Shown piece after piece: positions 56,182 to 64,000 of a DNA stretch of 64,000 bases (positions within the stretch are counted from its first letter, which is position 1; each line of letters opens with the position of its first letter). A model generated the notes under the pieces. That model saw nothing but the letters and a program-made list of their open reading frames with translations. It ran no database searches and was not told where the DNA came from. The stretch is from NCBI RefSeq assembly GCF_020217465.1, contig NZ_CP084115.1, forward strand, positions 310,001-374,000, given 5' to 3'. Made by a program: the position numbers and the translations under genes. The stretch is from Cobetia amphilecti. Lineage in GTDB: Bacteria > Pseudomonadota > Gammaproteobacteria > Pseudomonadales > Halomonadaceae.

Positions 56182-56223
56182 GAAGCGCGATACAGGGGTC
56201 GTTCGTTGTGAGTCTGACGTCCG

Positions 56224-56310
56224 TGGTGCCCAGGAGAGGACTTGAACCTCCACATCCTTACGGATACTAGCACCTGAAGCTAGCGCGTCTACCAATTCCG
56301 CCACCTGGGC
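56224..56310 (-). tRNA. tRNA-Leu (anticodon CAG), copy 2
   Basis: 87 nt. The acceptor is GCCCAGG paired to CCTGGGC, a compensated change of the last pair (G-C instead of A-T) relative to the other three; the variable arm matches copy 3. Confidence 0.97.
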
Positions 56311-56433
56311 AGACATCAGAACTCGTTTCGGTCCGCAGACCCGGATCAGCAGTCAAGTTGTTGAAACTTAAATGCTTTACCCGTTTTCTGGTATCCATCT
56401 TAACGTGTGTCACGCCAACATGAAACCTGAAAT

Positions 56434-56520
56434 TGGTGCCCAGAAGAGGACTTGAACCTCCACGTCCATACGGACACTAGCACCTGAAGCTAGCGCGTCT
56501 ACCAATTCCGCCATCTGGGC
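56434..56520 (-). tRNA. tRNA-Leu (anticodon CAG), copy 1
   Basis: 87 nt, identical in body to copy 4. It is next to the array promoter. A 123-bp spacer separates it from copy 2. Confidence 0.97.
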
Positions 56521-56532
56521 AAGTGGTGCCGA

Positions 56533-56560
56533 ATAATACGGATGTACTGCGGGAATGCAA
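56533..56560 (-). promoter_or_regulatory. Promoter of the tRNA-Leu array
   Basis: On the minus strand TTGCAT (56555-56560), a 16-bp spacer and TATTAT (56533-56538), 12 bp from the first tRNA-Leu. Confidence 0.75.
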
Positions 56561-56632
56561 GCTTTTTCTTTCATGTCCTGCTGAGCGAGCCGCAGAAAGC
56601 CTCTCTCGCTTGATGAGGGAAGACAGAAGACA

Positions 56633-56671
56633 GGCAGAGGACAGACAGAGGACAGACAGAGAACAGACAGA
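56633..56671 (+). repeat. 11-bp tandem repeats between tRNA-Leu and rnr
   Basis: GGCAGAGGACA, GACAGAGGACA, GACAGAGAACA and a partial GACAGA follow one another in the noncoding gap. Confidence 0.8.
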
Positions 56672-56774
56672 TGAAGCTCATCAATTGGCGAGCTTTCAGA
56701 CTTGAGAGTCTGGCCTCGGGCCGCCATTGAGAGCACTGAATGGCCCCTCCGCCGTGATGAGTGGCGGGGAATGG

Positions 56775-56804
56775 TTGGGTCGGCCCAAGGGTAGAGGCTA
56801 TAAT
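56775..56804 (+). promoter_or_regulatory. Promoter of the rnr transcript
   Basis: TTGGGT (56775-56780), 18 bp and a perfect TATAAT (56799-56804). The expected start is 6-7 bases on, at or next to the ATG at 56811. Confidence 0.65.
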
Positions 56805-56810
56805 GCGCGG

Positions 56811-56879
56811 ATGAGAGACAACCTGTCATTCCGTGCCGCGATCGCTGCCCGTCTCGAATTCATCGTCAAGGAATCCTGA
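56811..56879 (+). CDS. Possible 22-codon leader ORF before rnr
   Basis: ATG 56811 opens a frame MRDNLSFRAAIAARLEFIVKES ended by TGA 3 bp before the rnr ATG; written in two parts it is MRDNLSFRAAI and AARLEFIVKES. It lies about 6 bases after a TATAAT, so the message may begin at this AUG (leaderless). The rnr ribosome site AAGGAA is inside its last codons, which would couple the two. It may also be chance. Confidence 0.4.
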   Translation: MRDNLSFRAAIAARLEFIVKES

Positions 56880-56882
56880 TTA

Positions 56883-59597
56883 ATGACCCAATGGACGCTC
56901 AGCGACGACCCGCACGCGGAACGCGAAGCCCATAAGTACGACAAGCCCATCCCCAGCCGAGAGTTCTTGCTCGACAAGCTGGAAGAGTATGGCAAGCCCA
57001 TTACCCACGAGAACATGAGCCGCATGCTCGGTTTCGAGGACGAGGAGCAGCAGGAAGCTGTGCGCCGTCGCCTCAATGCCATGGAGCGTGATGGTCAGGT
57101 GCTGCGCAATCGTCGCGGTGCCTATGCCCTGATCGACAAGCTGGATCTGATCCGTGGCCGCGTCGTCGGTCATCGCGACGGCTTCGGCTTTCTGGCGCGC
57201 GAAGATGGCGTCAAGCCGGACCTCGCCGTGCCGCCGCGCCAGATGCGTCGCGTCTTCCATGGTGATCAGGTGCTGGCTCGCGTCAGTGGCCGTGACCGTC
57301 GTGGCCGCGACGAGATCACCATCGTCGAGGTGCTAGCGCGCAACACCCAGACCCTGGTCGGCATCTATCGTCAGTCCGAGCCGGACTTCGGTGTGCTGAT
57401 TCCCGAGAACTCGCGCATCGCGCAGGAAGTCATCATCCCCAACCGCGTGGCCAATGGTGCCAAGGACGGTCAGGTGGTGTCCGTGCGCATCACTCAGCAG
57501 CCCGCCACACGCGTGCAGCCGGTGGGTGAAGTGGTCGAGGTGCTCGGTGAGCGCATGGATCCGGGCATGGAAATCGATATCGCGATCCGCTCGCACGATA
57601 TTCCCAGTGAATTCCCGCCGGAAGTCGAAGACCAGATCTCGACCATCTCCGCCGAGGTGCTGGAAGAAGACAAGAAGGGCCGTATCGACCTGCGCGAGAC
57701 GCCGCTGGTCACCATCGATGGCGAAGACGCGAAGGACTTCGATGACGCCGTCTGTGCCTGGCAGGACGACAACGGCAACTGGAAGCTGCTGGTCGCCATC
57801 GCCGACGTCTCCCACTACGTGCGTGGCGGCAGCCCGCTGGATCAGGAAGGCTATGTGCGCGGCAACTCGGTGTATTTCCCGGGTCAGGTCGTGCCGATGC
57901 TGCCGGAACTGCTCTCCAACGGTCTGTGCTCGCTCAACCCGCATGTCGATCGTCTGACGCTGGTCTGTGAGCTGACCATCTCTGCCAGCAGTGGCGAGAT
58001 GCTCGACTATCGCTTCTTTGAAGCCGTGATCCGTTCACATGCTCGCCTGACCTACGAGAAGGTCGGCACCATGCTGACCGACCCGGAAAGTGAGGAAGGT
58101 CAGGCACTGTGCCAGCAGTACAACGAACTGCTGCCGTCGCTGCACAACCTGCACGCGCTGTACGGCGTGCTGCGCAAGGCGCGTGACAAGCGCGGTGCCA
58201 TCGACTTCGAGACCACCGAAACGCAGATCCTGTTCAACGATGAGCGCAAGATCGAGCAGATCGTGCCGCGTACCCGCAACGACGCGCACAAGCTGATCGA
58301 GGAATGCATGCTGGCGGCCAACGTCGCGACGGCACGCTTCCTGGATGAGCACGATCTCCCGGCCCTCTATCGTGTCCACAAGCAGCCGGCACCGGAGCGT
58401 CTGAACAACCTGCGCGCCTTCCTGGGTGAGCTGGGGCTGACGCTGGAAGGTGGCGACGAGCCGGCACCCAAGGACTTCCAGGCACTGCGTGCCTCGATCG
58501 CCGAGCGTCCGGACCTCGACATCATCCAGACCGTGATGCTGCGCAGTATGACCCAGGCGGTCTACTCGCCGCAGAACGAAGGTCACTTCGGTCTGGCCTA
58601 CGATGCCTACGCGCACTTTACCTCGCCGATCCGTCGCTATCCGGATCTGCTGGTGCACCGTGCGATTCGTTCCGTCATCCGTGGTCCGCGCAAGACCGAC
58701 ACCGTGCTGCGCGCTGAAGATGCCGTGACCGAGCGCCCGACCAAGTGGTGCCCGTACACCTTCGAGCAGATGCTCGAGCTGGGTGAGCACTGCTCGATGA
58801 CCGAGCGCCGCGCCGATGAGGCTACGCGTGACGTCAACGACTGGCTCAAGTGCGAGTTCATGAAGGACAAGGTCGGGGAAGTGCTGGAAGGCACCGTCGC
58901 GGCAGTCACCCAGTTCGGCCTGTTCGTGCGTCTGGATGCCTACTACGTCGAAGGCCTGCTGCACATCTCCTCGCTGCCGTCCGACTACTATCACTACGAG
59001 GCCGAGAAGCATCGCCTCAAGGGTGAGCGTGCCGGCGTCAGCTATGGTCTCGGCGATGGCGTCACCGTCCAGGTGGCCCGTGTCGACATGGATGAGCGCA
59101 AGATCGACTTCATGCTCAGTGACCCGACGCCGCGCCCCAAGCGCAAGCCGCGCAAGGCGCGCAGCAGCGAGGGCGACAAGCCGGCAGCCGGCAAGAGTGG
59201 TTCCACTGCCAGCAAGGAATCCGCCGCCAAGGGACGTCCCGGCAAGCGTGAGCGCGAACGCCTCAAGTCCCTGACCGAGGAAGTCAGTCAGGAAGGCAAT
59301 GGCAACGCGGCTGCGGCTGAAAAACCGGTAGGTGAGCGTCCGCCGCGCAAGCCGCGCGGTGAGCGTGGCGAGCGCAGTGATCGCTCGGGCCGTGGAGAGC
59401 GCAAGGCCGCCGCTGGCAATGAGCAGCAGCCCGCCGCAGAGGCGCCGGCTGCGGCGCGTCCGGCCGTGCCGAGTGGTCCAGAAGCTGCCGACAGCCCGTT
59501 CGCGCCGGTCGCGCCGATGGGTGCCGCAGGCAAGGACGACCCGTCGCGCAAGCGGGGTTCGCGCTCGCGCGGGCGTCGCGGTAACGGCCGTAGCTGA
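56883..59597 (+). CDS. rnr: Ribonuclease R
   Basis: 904 residues. N-terminal helix-turn-helix-like region (about 20-85), cold-shock domains, the RNB catalytic domain with IDGEDAKDFDDAV (Asp279, Asp285, Asp287, Asp288), and an S1 domain near 655-735 (GTVAAVTQFGLFVRLDAYYVEGLLH, in part TQFGLFVRL). The last 165 residues are Lys/Arg/Ala/Pro-rich and basic, longer than in E. coli RNase R (813). RNase R degrades structured RNA from the 3' end and takes part in rRNA and tmRNA quality control. AAGGAATCC lies before the ATG. rlmB follows, as in E. coli. Confidence 0.97.
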   Translation: MTQWTLSDDPHAEREAHKYDKPIPSREFLLDKLEEYGKPITHENMSRMLGFEDEEQQEAVRRRLNAMERDGQVLRNRRGAYALIDKLDLIRGRVVGHRDGFGFLAREDGVKPDLAVPPRQMRRVFHGDQVLARVSGRDRRGRDEITIVEVLARNTQTLVGIYRQSEPDFGVLIPENSRIAQEVIIPNRVANGAKDGQVVSVRITQQPATRVQPVGEVVEVLGERMDPGMEIDIAIRSHDIPSEFPPEVEDQISTISAEVLEEDKKGRIDLRETPLVTIDGEDAKDFDDAVCAWQDDNGNWKLLVAIADVSHYVRGGSPLDQEGYVRGNSVYFPGQVVPMLPELLSNGLCSLNPHVDRLTLVCELTISASSGEMLDYRFFEAVIRSHARLTYEKVGTMLTDPESEEGQALCQQYNELLPSLHNLHALYGVLRKARDKRGAIDFETTETQILFNDERKIEQIVPRTRNDAHKLIEECMLAANVATARFLDEHDLPALYRVHKQPAPERLNNLRAFLGELGLTLEGGDEPAPKDFQALRASIAERPDLDIIQTVMLRSMTQAVYSPQNEGHFGLAYDAYAHFTSPIRRYPDLLVHRAIRSVIRGPRKTDTVLRAEDAVTERPTKWCPYTFEQMLELGEHCSMTERRADEATRDVNDWLKCEFMKDKVGEVLEGTVAAVTQFGLFVRLDAYYVEGLLHISSLPSDYYHYEAEKHRLKGERAGVSYGLGDGVTVQVARVDMDERKIDFMLSDPTPRPKRKPRKARSSEGDKPAAGKSGSTASKESAAKGRPGKRERERLKSLTEEVSQEGNGNAAAAEKPVGERPPRKPRGERGERSDRSGRGERKAAAGNEQQPAAEAPAAARPAVPSGPEAADSPFAPVAPMGAAGKDDPSRKRGSRSRGRRGNGRS

Positions 59598-59624
59598 TTT
59601 CGGCTCTGCTCCTCGCGCGTCACT

Positions 59625-59656
59625 GCATCAGCCCCGGCTCCGGTCGGGGCTGATGC
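59625..59656 (+). other. Hairpin between rnr and rlmB
   Basis: A perfect 12-bp stem (GCATCAGCCCCG / CGGGGCTGATGC) with an 8-base loop and no T-run; a partial terminator or a processing or stabilising hairpin. Confidence 0.5.
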
Positions 59657-59761
59657 GTTGGGCAGTCGTCAGGCTGCACGATTTCAAGGCTGTCGCGTCG
59701 GCGGCAGCTCAGTTTCCGTCAATGTGACAGGGCCCGTCGGGTCATCAGTCAGGAAGGCACA

Positions 59762-60673
59762 ATGAGTCAGGACAAGGGGCGCAAGCCCGGCCGCGGCAAG
59801 CCCGCCGGCGAGCGTGCTAGTCACGCCAGAAGTGAGCATTCCCGAGGTGAGCGCAGCGGCGCTCAGCGTCACGAGCGTGGCGGGGCACGCAAGGGTGGCG
59901 CTCGCGCCGCCGCGCCGAAGATTCCCGGTGGCCTGGAAGCCGTCTATGGCGTGCACGCCGTGGAAGCCTTGCTGGCACGTGACCGCGCACCCAGCGAGCT
60001 GTGGGTGCAGGCGGGCGAGGCCGAGCTGCGCCTGAGCGAGATCATCGAGCAGGCGCGTGCCGCCGGCTCGCGCGTCACCCTCAAGGGGCGCGAGGAGCTG
60101 GATGCACTGGCCGTCGGCGGTGGCGCCCATCAGGGGCTGGTCGCGCTGTGCGCGCCGCTGGCCACCGAGAACGAGACCGGCCTCAAGCTGCGTCTCGATG
60201 GCTGGTCCCACGCAGAAGCTCCGCTGTTTCTGGTGCTGGACTCCGTCACGGATCCGCACAACCTCGGTGCCTGCCTGCGCAGTGCCGATGCCGCGGGCGC
60301 CCATGGCGTCATCGTGCCCAAGGACAAGTCGGCTTCACTGAATGCGACCGTGCGCAAGGTGGCCTGTGGGGCAGCGGAAGTGGTGCCGGTCTATCAGGTC
60401 ACCAACCTGGTCCGCACGCTGGACGCCATGAAGGAAGCCGGTGTCTGGGTGCTGGGCACGGCGGGCGAAGCCGAATCCATGGCCTTCGAAGCCGATTTCA
60501 CCGGCCCGGTCGCCATCGTGATGGGCGCCGAGGGCAAAGGCATGCGTCGTCTGACCCGCGAGCATTGCGACAGCCTGATCAAGCTGCCGATGGCGGGCAG
60601 CGTCTCCAGCCTCAATGTCTCGGTTGCCGCGGGCATCTGCCTGTTCGAGGCCGTGCGTCAACGCCGCGGTTGA
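59762..60673 (+). CDS. rlmB: 23S rRNA (guanosine-2251-2'-O)-methyltransferase
   Basis: 303 residues, with a basic N-terminal extension of about 55 residues (Arg/Lys/Gly/Ser) not in the 243-residue E. coli protein. The L30e-like substrate domain (VYGVHAVEALLARD) and the SPOUT knot domain (VTDPHNLGACLRSADAAG, IVMGAEGKGMRRLTR, KLPMAGSVSSLNVSVAAG) are clear. It methylates G2251 in the ribosomal P-loop of 23S rRNA. The start ATG 59762 has CAGGAAGG upstream. It is linked to rnr by about 160 bp. Confidence 0.95.
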   Translation: MSQDKGRKPGRGKPAGERASHARSEHSRGERSGAQRHERGGARKGGARAAAPKIPGGLEAVYGVHAVEALLARDRAPSELWVQAGEAELRLSEIIEQARAAGSRVTLKGREELDALAVGGGAHQGLVALCAPLATENETGLKLRLDGWSHAEAPLFLVLDSVTDPHNLGACLRSADAAGAHGVIVPKDKSASLNATVRKVACGAAEVVPVYQVTNLVRTLDAMKEAGVWVLGTAGEAESMAFEADFTGPVAIVMGAEGKGMRRLTREHCDSLIKLPMAGSVSSLNVSVAAGICLFEAVRQRRG

Positions 60674-60705
60674 GGCAATTGTCGGCAGGGGATAGTCAGG
60701 GGACG

Positions 60706-60738
60706 GGCAAGAGAAAGGCAAGAGAGAGGCAAGAGAGC
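60706..60738 (+). repeat. Three 11-bp tandem repeats after rlmB
   Basis: GGCAAGAGAAA, GGCAAGAGAGA and GGCAAGAGAGC start 33 bp after the rlmB stop. Confidence 0.8.
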
Positions 60739-60778
60739 AGCGGCCGGTGGAACGGGCTGGCTGTCTTTCACGGGCCGC

Positions 60779-60807
60779 TTGCCAAGCCCTTGACTCCTCT
60801 CTACAAT
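60779..60807 (+). promoter_or_regulatory. Promoter of the rpsF operon
   Basis: TTGCCA (60779-60784), 17 bp and TACAAT (60802-60807), about 175 bp before the rpsF start. Confidence 0.75.
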
Positions 60808-60814
60808 ACTGCGG

Positions 60815-60986
60815 TTCTGTGAAGTGCAGTCTGCAGTGAATGCGCGGCATGGGGGCACCTGTCCTCGCCCGCGCGCGTCTTTCGTGGCCTTCGGGTCTGA
60901 ATGGCACAACCGTAGTAATCACTCCACTCCTTGCTTCCCGGCCCGAGACGCGCCGTGGGGGCTGTCAAACCGAAAGGAGCCAAGCC
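60815..60986 (+). promoter_or_regulatory. Long rpsF 5' leader, candidate S6:S18 control element
   Basis: The promoter implies an untranslated leader of about 170 nt. It contains CCG triplets in likely loops, at ACAACCGTAG (60905-60916) and in GGCTGTCAAACCGAAAGGAGCC, of which the core AAACCGAAAGG spans the ribosome site. A known motif in rpsF leaders binds the S6:S18 pair through a CCG bulge; whether either triplet is that motif is an inference. Confidence 0.4.
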
Positions 60987-61367
60987 ATGCGTCACTACGA
61001 GATCGTGTTCATGGTCCACCCGGACCAGAGCGAACAGGTTCCGGCCATGATCGAGCGTTACACCTCCATCGTGACCGAAGCCGGCGGTACTGTGCATCGT
61101 CTGGAAGATTGGGGTCGCCGTCACCTGGCCTACCCGATCAACAAGATCCACAAGGCCCACTACGTGCTGATGAACGTCGAAACTACCGGTGAGGTGGTCG
61201 AAGAACTCGAAACCATCTTCCGTTTCAACGACGCCGTCATCCGTAACCTGGTTGTGCGTTCAAAGGAAGCGGCCATCGAGCCGTCTCCGATGATGAAGCC
61301 GGCTGAAGAGAAGCGTCCGCGTCGCGAAGACAAGCGTGACGAATCCGAAGCTCAAGACGCTAACTGA
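60987..61367 (+). CDS. rpsF: Ribosomal protein bS6
   Basis: 126 residues beginning [18 protein letters not shown], the S6 fold, with [20 protein letters not shown]. The C-terminal tail ([20 protein letters not shown]) is charged and resembles the glutamate-tailed region of other S6 proteins. It binds S18 on the 30S platform. AAAGGAG precedes the ATG. rpsR follows after 26 bp. Confidence 0.98.
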   Translation: MRHYEIVFMVHPDQSEQVPAMIERYTSIVTEAGGTVHRLEDWGRRHLAYPINKIHKAHYVLMNVETTGEVVEELETIFRFNDAVIRNLVVRSKEAAIEPSPMMKPAEEKRPRREDKRDESEAQDAN

Positions 61368-61393
61368 TACCGCACCCCCAGGAGGTCATTGCA

Positions 61394-61621
61394 ATGGCAC
61401 GTTTTTTCCGTCGTCGCAAGTTCTGCCGCTTCACCGCTGAAGGCGTGAAGCAGATCGACTACAAGGACATCGAAGTCCTGAAGTCTTACATCACCGAGAC
61501 CGGCAAGATCGTCCCGAGCCGTATCACTGGCACCAAGGCACGCTACCAGCGTCAGCTGGCGACTGCCATCAAGCGTGCTCGCTACCTGGCTCTGCTGCCG
61601 TACAGCGACAGCCACCAGTAA
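61394..61621 (+). CDS. rpsR: Ribosomal protein bS18
   Basis: 75 residues beginning [20 protein letters not shown], with [20 protein letters not shown] and the basic [18 protein letters not shown]; a standard S18. AGGAGG lies before the ATG. The cysteine in RKFCRF is a single one, not a zinc-ribbon version. Confidence 0.98.
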   Translation: MARFFRRRKFCRFTAEGVKQIDYKDIEVLKSYITETGKIVPSRITGTKARYQRQLATAIKRARYLALLPYSDSHQ

Positions 61622-61630
61622 GGCGACACC

Positions 61631-62488
61631 ATGATGCTGGCACTGGCACGCTGGGCCATGCGCGGCCCCCTGCAATGCATCGCGATTGCATTGCTGACGG
61701 GAATCGTGCCCTGGTTCTTCTGGTTCAGTGCCGCCATCAGTGCGCTGGTCACGCTTCGGCGTGGCCTTGCGCCTGCCGCACCCGTAGTCATCGCCGCCGC
61801 CGTTCCGGCCGGTTGGTGGTGGGTACAAGGCGATCCGGTGCCTCTGGCAACCGTATTGCTGGTCACCCTGATGGCAACCCTGTTGCGCGCTCGCGTGCGA
61901 TGGGGTGAGGCGCTGATAGGCGCCAGCCTGACGGCGGCACTGATGGTGCAGTCCGGGATATTCCTGCCACCAGGCGGAGCCGGTCCACTGCTTGAGAGCA
62001 TTCGCAAGAATGCCCCTGAGCTTGACGCACGCTTGAACGACTTTGCCGCTCAAGGTGTGCCGACTGAACAGCTCGCAGGGCTGGTCATCGGTGGTATTAC
62101 CGGGTTGGTGGTCCTGCTGGCCGCCACGGGCTGTCTGGCCCTGGCGCGCAGTTGGCAGTCCGGGCTCTACAATCCGGGTGGGTTTCGCAGCGAATTCCAT
62201 GCCTTTCGGCTGAGTTTGCCCGAAATCCTGATACTGGCAGCCTGCGGGATCATTGGCGTATTGCTCAATGTACCTGCAGTGCTCCTGCTGATCTGGATAC
62301 CGCTGCTGGTGGCGGGCATTGCCCTGGTACATGGTTACATCGGGTTAAAGGGGATGAGCGGGTTATGGCTCGTCGGCGTCTATTTCATGATGCTGACCAC
62401 CTGGCCCACGATTCTGATTTTGCTGCTGTTGGCGCTTGTGGACGTCTTTGCGGATTTTCGCGCACGTCTCGCCGGCAGTCATCGATAA
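61631..62488 (+). CDS. DUF2232 membrane protein in the rpsR-rplI operon
   Basis: 285 residues with about eight membrane segments (for example LQCIAIALLTGIVPWFFWF, VVIAAAVPAGWWWV, LILAACGIIGVLLNVPAVLLLIW). It lies 9 bp after rpsR and 12 bp before rplI, the same place that a DUF2232 gene takes in pseudomonads and relatives. The function is unknown. It has the shape of a small integral membrane protein and no known catalytic motif. Confidence 0.82.
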   Translation: MMLALARWAMRGPLQCIAIALLTGIVPWFFWFSAAISALVTLRRGLAPAAPVVIAAAVPAGWWWVQGDPVPLATVLLVTLMATLLRARVRWGEALIGASLTAALMVQSGIFLPPGGAGPLLESIRKNAPELDARLNDFAAQGVPTEQLAGLVIGGITGLVVLLAATGCLALARSWQSGLYNPGGFRSEFHAFRLSLPEILILAACGIIGVLLNVPAVLLLIWIPLLVAGIALVHGYIGLKGMSGLWLVGVYFMMLTTWPTILILLLLALVDVFADFRARLAGSHR

Positions 62489-62500
62489 GAGGTTTACGAG

Positions 62501-62947
62501 ATGCAAGTCATTCTGCTCGACAAGATTGGCAAGCTGGGCAACCTGGGTGACCAGGTTTCCGTCAAGGCTGGCTTCGGTCGCAACTACCTGCTGCCGTACG
62601 GCCTGGCAGTTCCGGCCACTGCTGAAAACCAGGCAGCTTTCGAAGCTCAGCGCGCTGAGCTGGAAGCACAGGTTGCAGAGCGCAAGACCGAAGCTGAAGC
62701 GCGTGCCGCTCAGCTGAACGAAATCGAACTGTCCCTGGTCGCCAAAGCTGGCGAAGAAGGCAAGCTGTTCGGTTCCATCGGTCCGCGTGATCTGGCCGAA
62801 GCTATCGCCCAGTCTGGCATCGACATCGCCAAGAGCGAAGTCCGCATGCCGGAAGGCCCGCTGCGCAACACTGGCGAATACGACATCGTGCTGCAGCTGC
62901 ACGCTGAAGTGACTGCCACTGTCCGTGTGGTCGTGGTCGGCGAGTAA
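62501..62947 (+). CDS. rplI: Ribosomal protein bL9
   Basis: 148 residues with the L9 pattern [37 protein letters not shown] and the long linking helix ([29 protein letters not shown]), then [16 protein letters not shown]. It stands on the 50S side and limits frameshifting. It ends the rpsF-rpsR-DUF2232-rplI group; a terminator follows. Confidence 0.98.
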   Translation: MQVILLDKIGKLGNLGDQVSVKAGFGRNYLLPYGLAVPATAENQAAFEAQRAELEAQVAERKTEAEARAAQLNEIELSLVAKAGEEGKLFGSIGPRDLAEAIAQSGIDIAKSEVRMPEGPLRNTGEYDIVLQLHAEVTATVRVVVVGE

Positions 62948-63002
62948 TCGCTGATTTGCAGTGGCTGGCCGGTGATCCGGTGTAGCGACTGCTGCGGTAC
63001 CC

Positions 63003-63040
63003 AAGCCGCCTTTGCATCCTCGATGCGAAGGCGGTTTTTT
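63003..63040 (+). terminator. Terminator after rplI
   Basis: A 16-bp stem with two G-T pairs (AAGCCGCCTTTGCATC with GATGCGAAGGCGGTTT), loop CTC, and a T6-7 run. Confidence 0.85.
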
Positions 63041-63233
63041 CATGGGCGCGATTTGTCGTCGGTGTGGCATTTGCCTGGTCGCCGGCGAGGCGATGACGCA
63101 CAAAATCCGGTAGAATGCCTGCCCCCGTCAGGAAGAGGTTTCGGCGTGGGCGCGGCGGTTGGCAGGCTTGCGTCAATGCGTGAAACTAGAAGCCCCCGTG
63201 GGCATGTCAGTCATCAGCAGGAGTCAGCCAGGC

Positions 63234-64000
63234 ATGAGCGAGATTCAGGATCAGGATCGCGAGACGGCAGCGCTCAAGGTGCCGCCCAATTCGCTGGAGG
63301 CCGAGCAGTCGGTGCTTGGCGGCTTGATGCTGGACAACAGCGCCTGGGATACCGTCTCCGAGCGGCTGGTGGCCGACGACTTCTATCGCTATGAGCATCG
63401 TCTCATCTACAACGCCATGTCTCAGCTGGTCGGCGGCAGTCGCCCGCTGGATGTGGTGACGCTGTCCGAGCTGCTGGAAAGTCGTGACCAGCTCGAGTCG
63501 GTCGGCGGGCTGGCGACCCTCGCTGAGCTTGCGCGCAACACGCCCTCGGCCAGCAACATCAAGGCCTATGCCGACATCGTTCGCGAGCGCGCCACGCTGC
63601 GCAAGCTCATCCAGGCGGCCAACCAGATCGCCGAGAGCTCCTTCAGCCCGCAGGGCCGTGATGCCGATGAGCTGGTCAACGAGGCCGAGCGCCTGGTGTT
63701 CCAGATCAGCGAGTCGCGGCCCAAGAGCGGTGGCCCCAAGGGCATGAGTCAGCTGCTGACCGGCGCGGTGGACCGCATCGATGAGCTGTTCAATCTCAAG
63801 GGCCAGATGACGGGCCTGTCGACCGGCTTCCGTGATCTCGATGACATGACCTCCGGCCTGCAGCCGTCGGATCTGGTGATCATTGCCGGCCGTCCCTCGA
63901 TGGGCAAGACCACCTTCGCCATGAACCTGGTCGAGCATGCCGTGGTCTCCGGCGACAAGCCGGTCGCCGTGTTCTCGATGGAGATGCCCGCCGAATCGCT
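63234..64000 (+). CDS. dnaB: Replicative DNA helicase DnaB (3' end outside window)
   Basis: 255 residues are visible. The N-terminal domain (VPPNSLEAEQSVLGGLMLDN, DDFYRYEHRLIYNAM) is followed by the linker and the RecA-like domain with TGLSTGFRDLDDMTSGLQPSDLVIIAGRPSMGKTT, holding the Walker A loop GRPSMGKTT. It unwinds DNA at the replication fork. AGGAG lies 10 bases before ATG 63234; ATG 63204 is in frame but has no site. A -10-like TAGAAT is at 63111. Window end cuts the gene. Confidence 0.97.
   Translation, partial: MSEIQDQDRETAALKVPPNSLEAEQSVLGGLMLDNSAWDTVSERLVADDFYRYEHRLIYNAMSQLVGGSRPLDVVTLSELLESRDQLESVGGLATLAELARNTPSASNIKAYADIVRERATLRKLIQAANQIAESSFSPQGRDADELVNEAERLVFQISESRPKSGGPKGMSQLLTGAVDRIDELFNLKGQMTGLSTGFRDLDDMTSGLQPSDLVIIAGRPSMGKTTFAMNLVEHAVVSGDKPVAVFSMEMPAES

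Noticed and set aside
59123-59597. The basic tail of RNase R as a separate fused protein
   Set aside because: Lys/Arg-rich tails of variable length are normal in RNase R; no separate domain is visible.

Overview
The window reads as chromosomal DNA of a high-GC, aerobic to microaerophilic gammaproteobacterium. Protein resemblance and gene orders (lptFG divergent from pepA, rpsF-rpsR-DUF2232-rplI-dnaB, yeaG-yeaH-spoVR, ANR-type regulator next to cbb3-like genes, Tat-exported HiPIP) point to the Halomonadaceae (Halomonas/Cobetia-like). The genus is an inference. I see no insertion sequence, prophage, CRISPR array or rRNA operon. Most of the window is ordinary core genome.

Layout. 1-11 kb: the tail of a membrane protein, a TauE/SafE permease, an MDR oxidoreductase, three tandem 43-residue entericidin-type lipoproteins, a LysR regulator, trhO (tRNA hydroxylation), fdhD with a YdeP/FdhF-type molybdoenzyme, a glyoxalase-I-like protein and a GGDEF protein. 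11-25 kb: a PAP2 phosphatase and a META lipoprotein flanking a strong palindrome; valS, a large hybrid-like sensor kinase, holC, ilvE and pepA; then lptF-lptG-RDD. 25-34.7 kb: an unrecognised protein with a possible 31-residue ORF upstream, bfd and bfr (iron), purE-purK, a DUF1653 protein, tcdA and truC (tRNA modification), and a bufferin/Hvf-type operon (bufA-bufB-bufC) for a cysteine-rich, probably copper-related peptide. 34.9-41.2 kb: cis/trans fatty acid isomerase, an FNR/ANR regulator and a three-gene cbb3-oxidase-like cluster. 41.4-48 kb: a hydrolase, a five-gene tRNA array (Val, Asp, Asp, Val, Asp), fadH, an ACC-deaminase-like enzyme and L-threonine aldolase. 48.8-54.3 kb: the PrkA kinase/YeaH/SpoVR stress operon and a HiPIP. 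54.7-64 kb: a nuclease, four tRNA-Leu(CAG) genes, rnr, rlmB, rpsF-rpsR-DUF2232-rplI, and the 5' part of dnaB.

The most striking observation is the cluster at 38.7-41.2 kb. Its CcoN homologue aligns with cbb3 oxidase subunit I along its whole length, yet every histidine that should bind heme b, heme b3 or CuB appears to be replaced. The partner CcoO keeps its heme c site, and the CcoP homologue is only the two-helix membrane anchor. This looks like a cofactor-free relative of an oxidase core with a working electron-carrying subunit. A second theme is short imperfect tandem duplications of 9-29 bp lying just after stop codons at seven or more loci, plus in-frame 9- or 15-bp repeats inside tcdA, truC and bufB.
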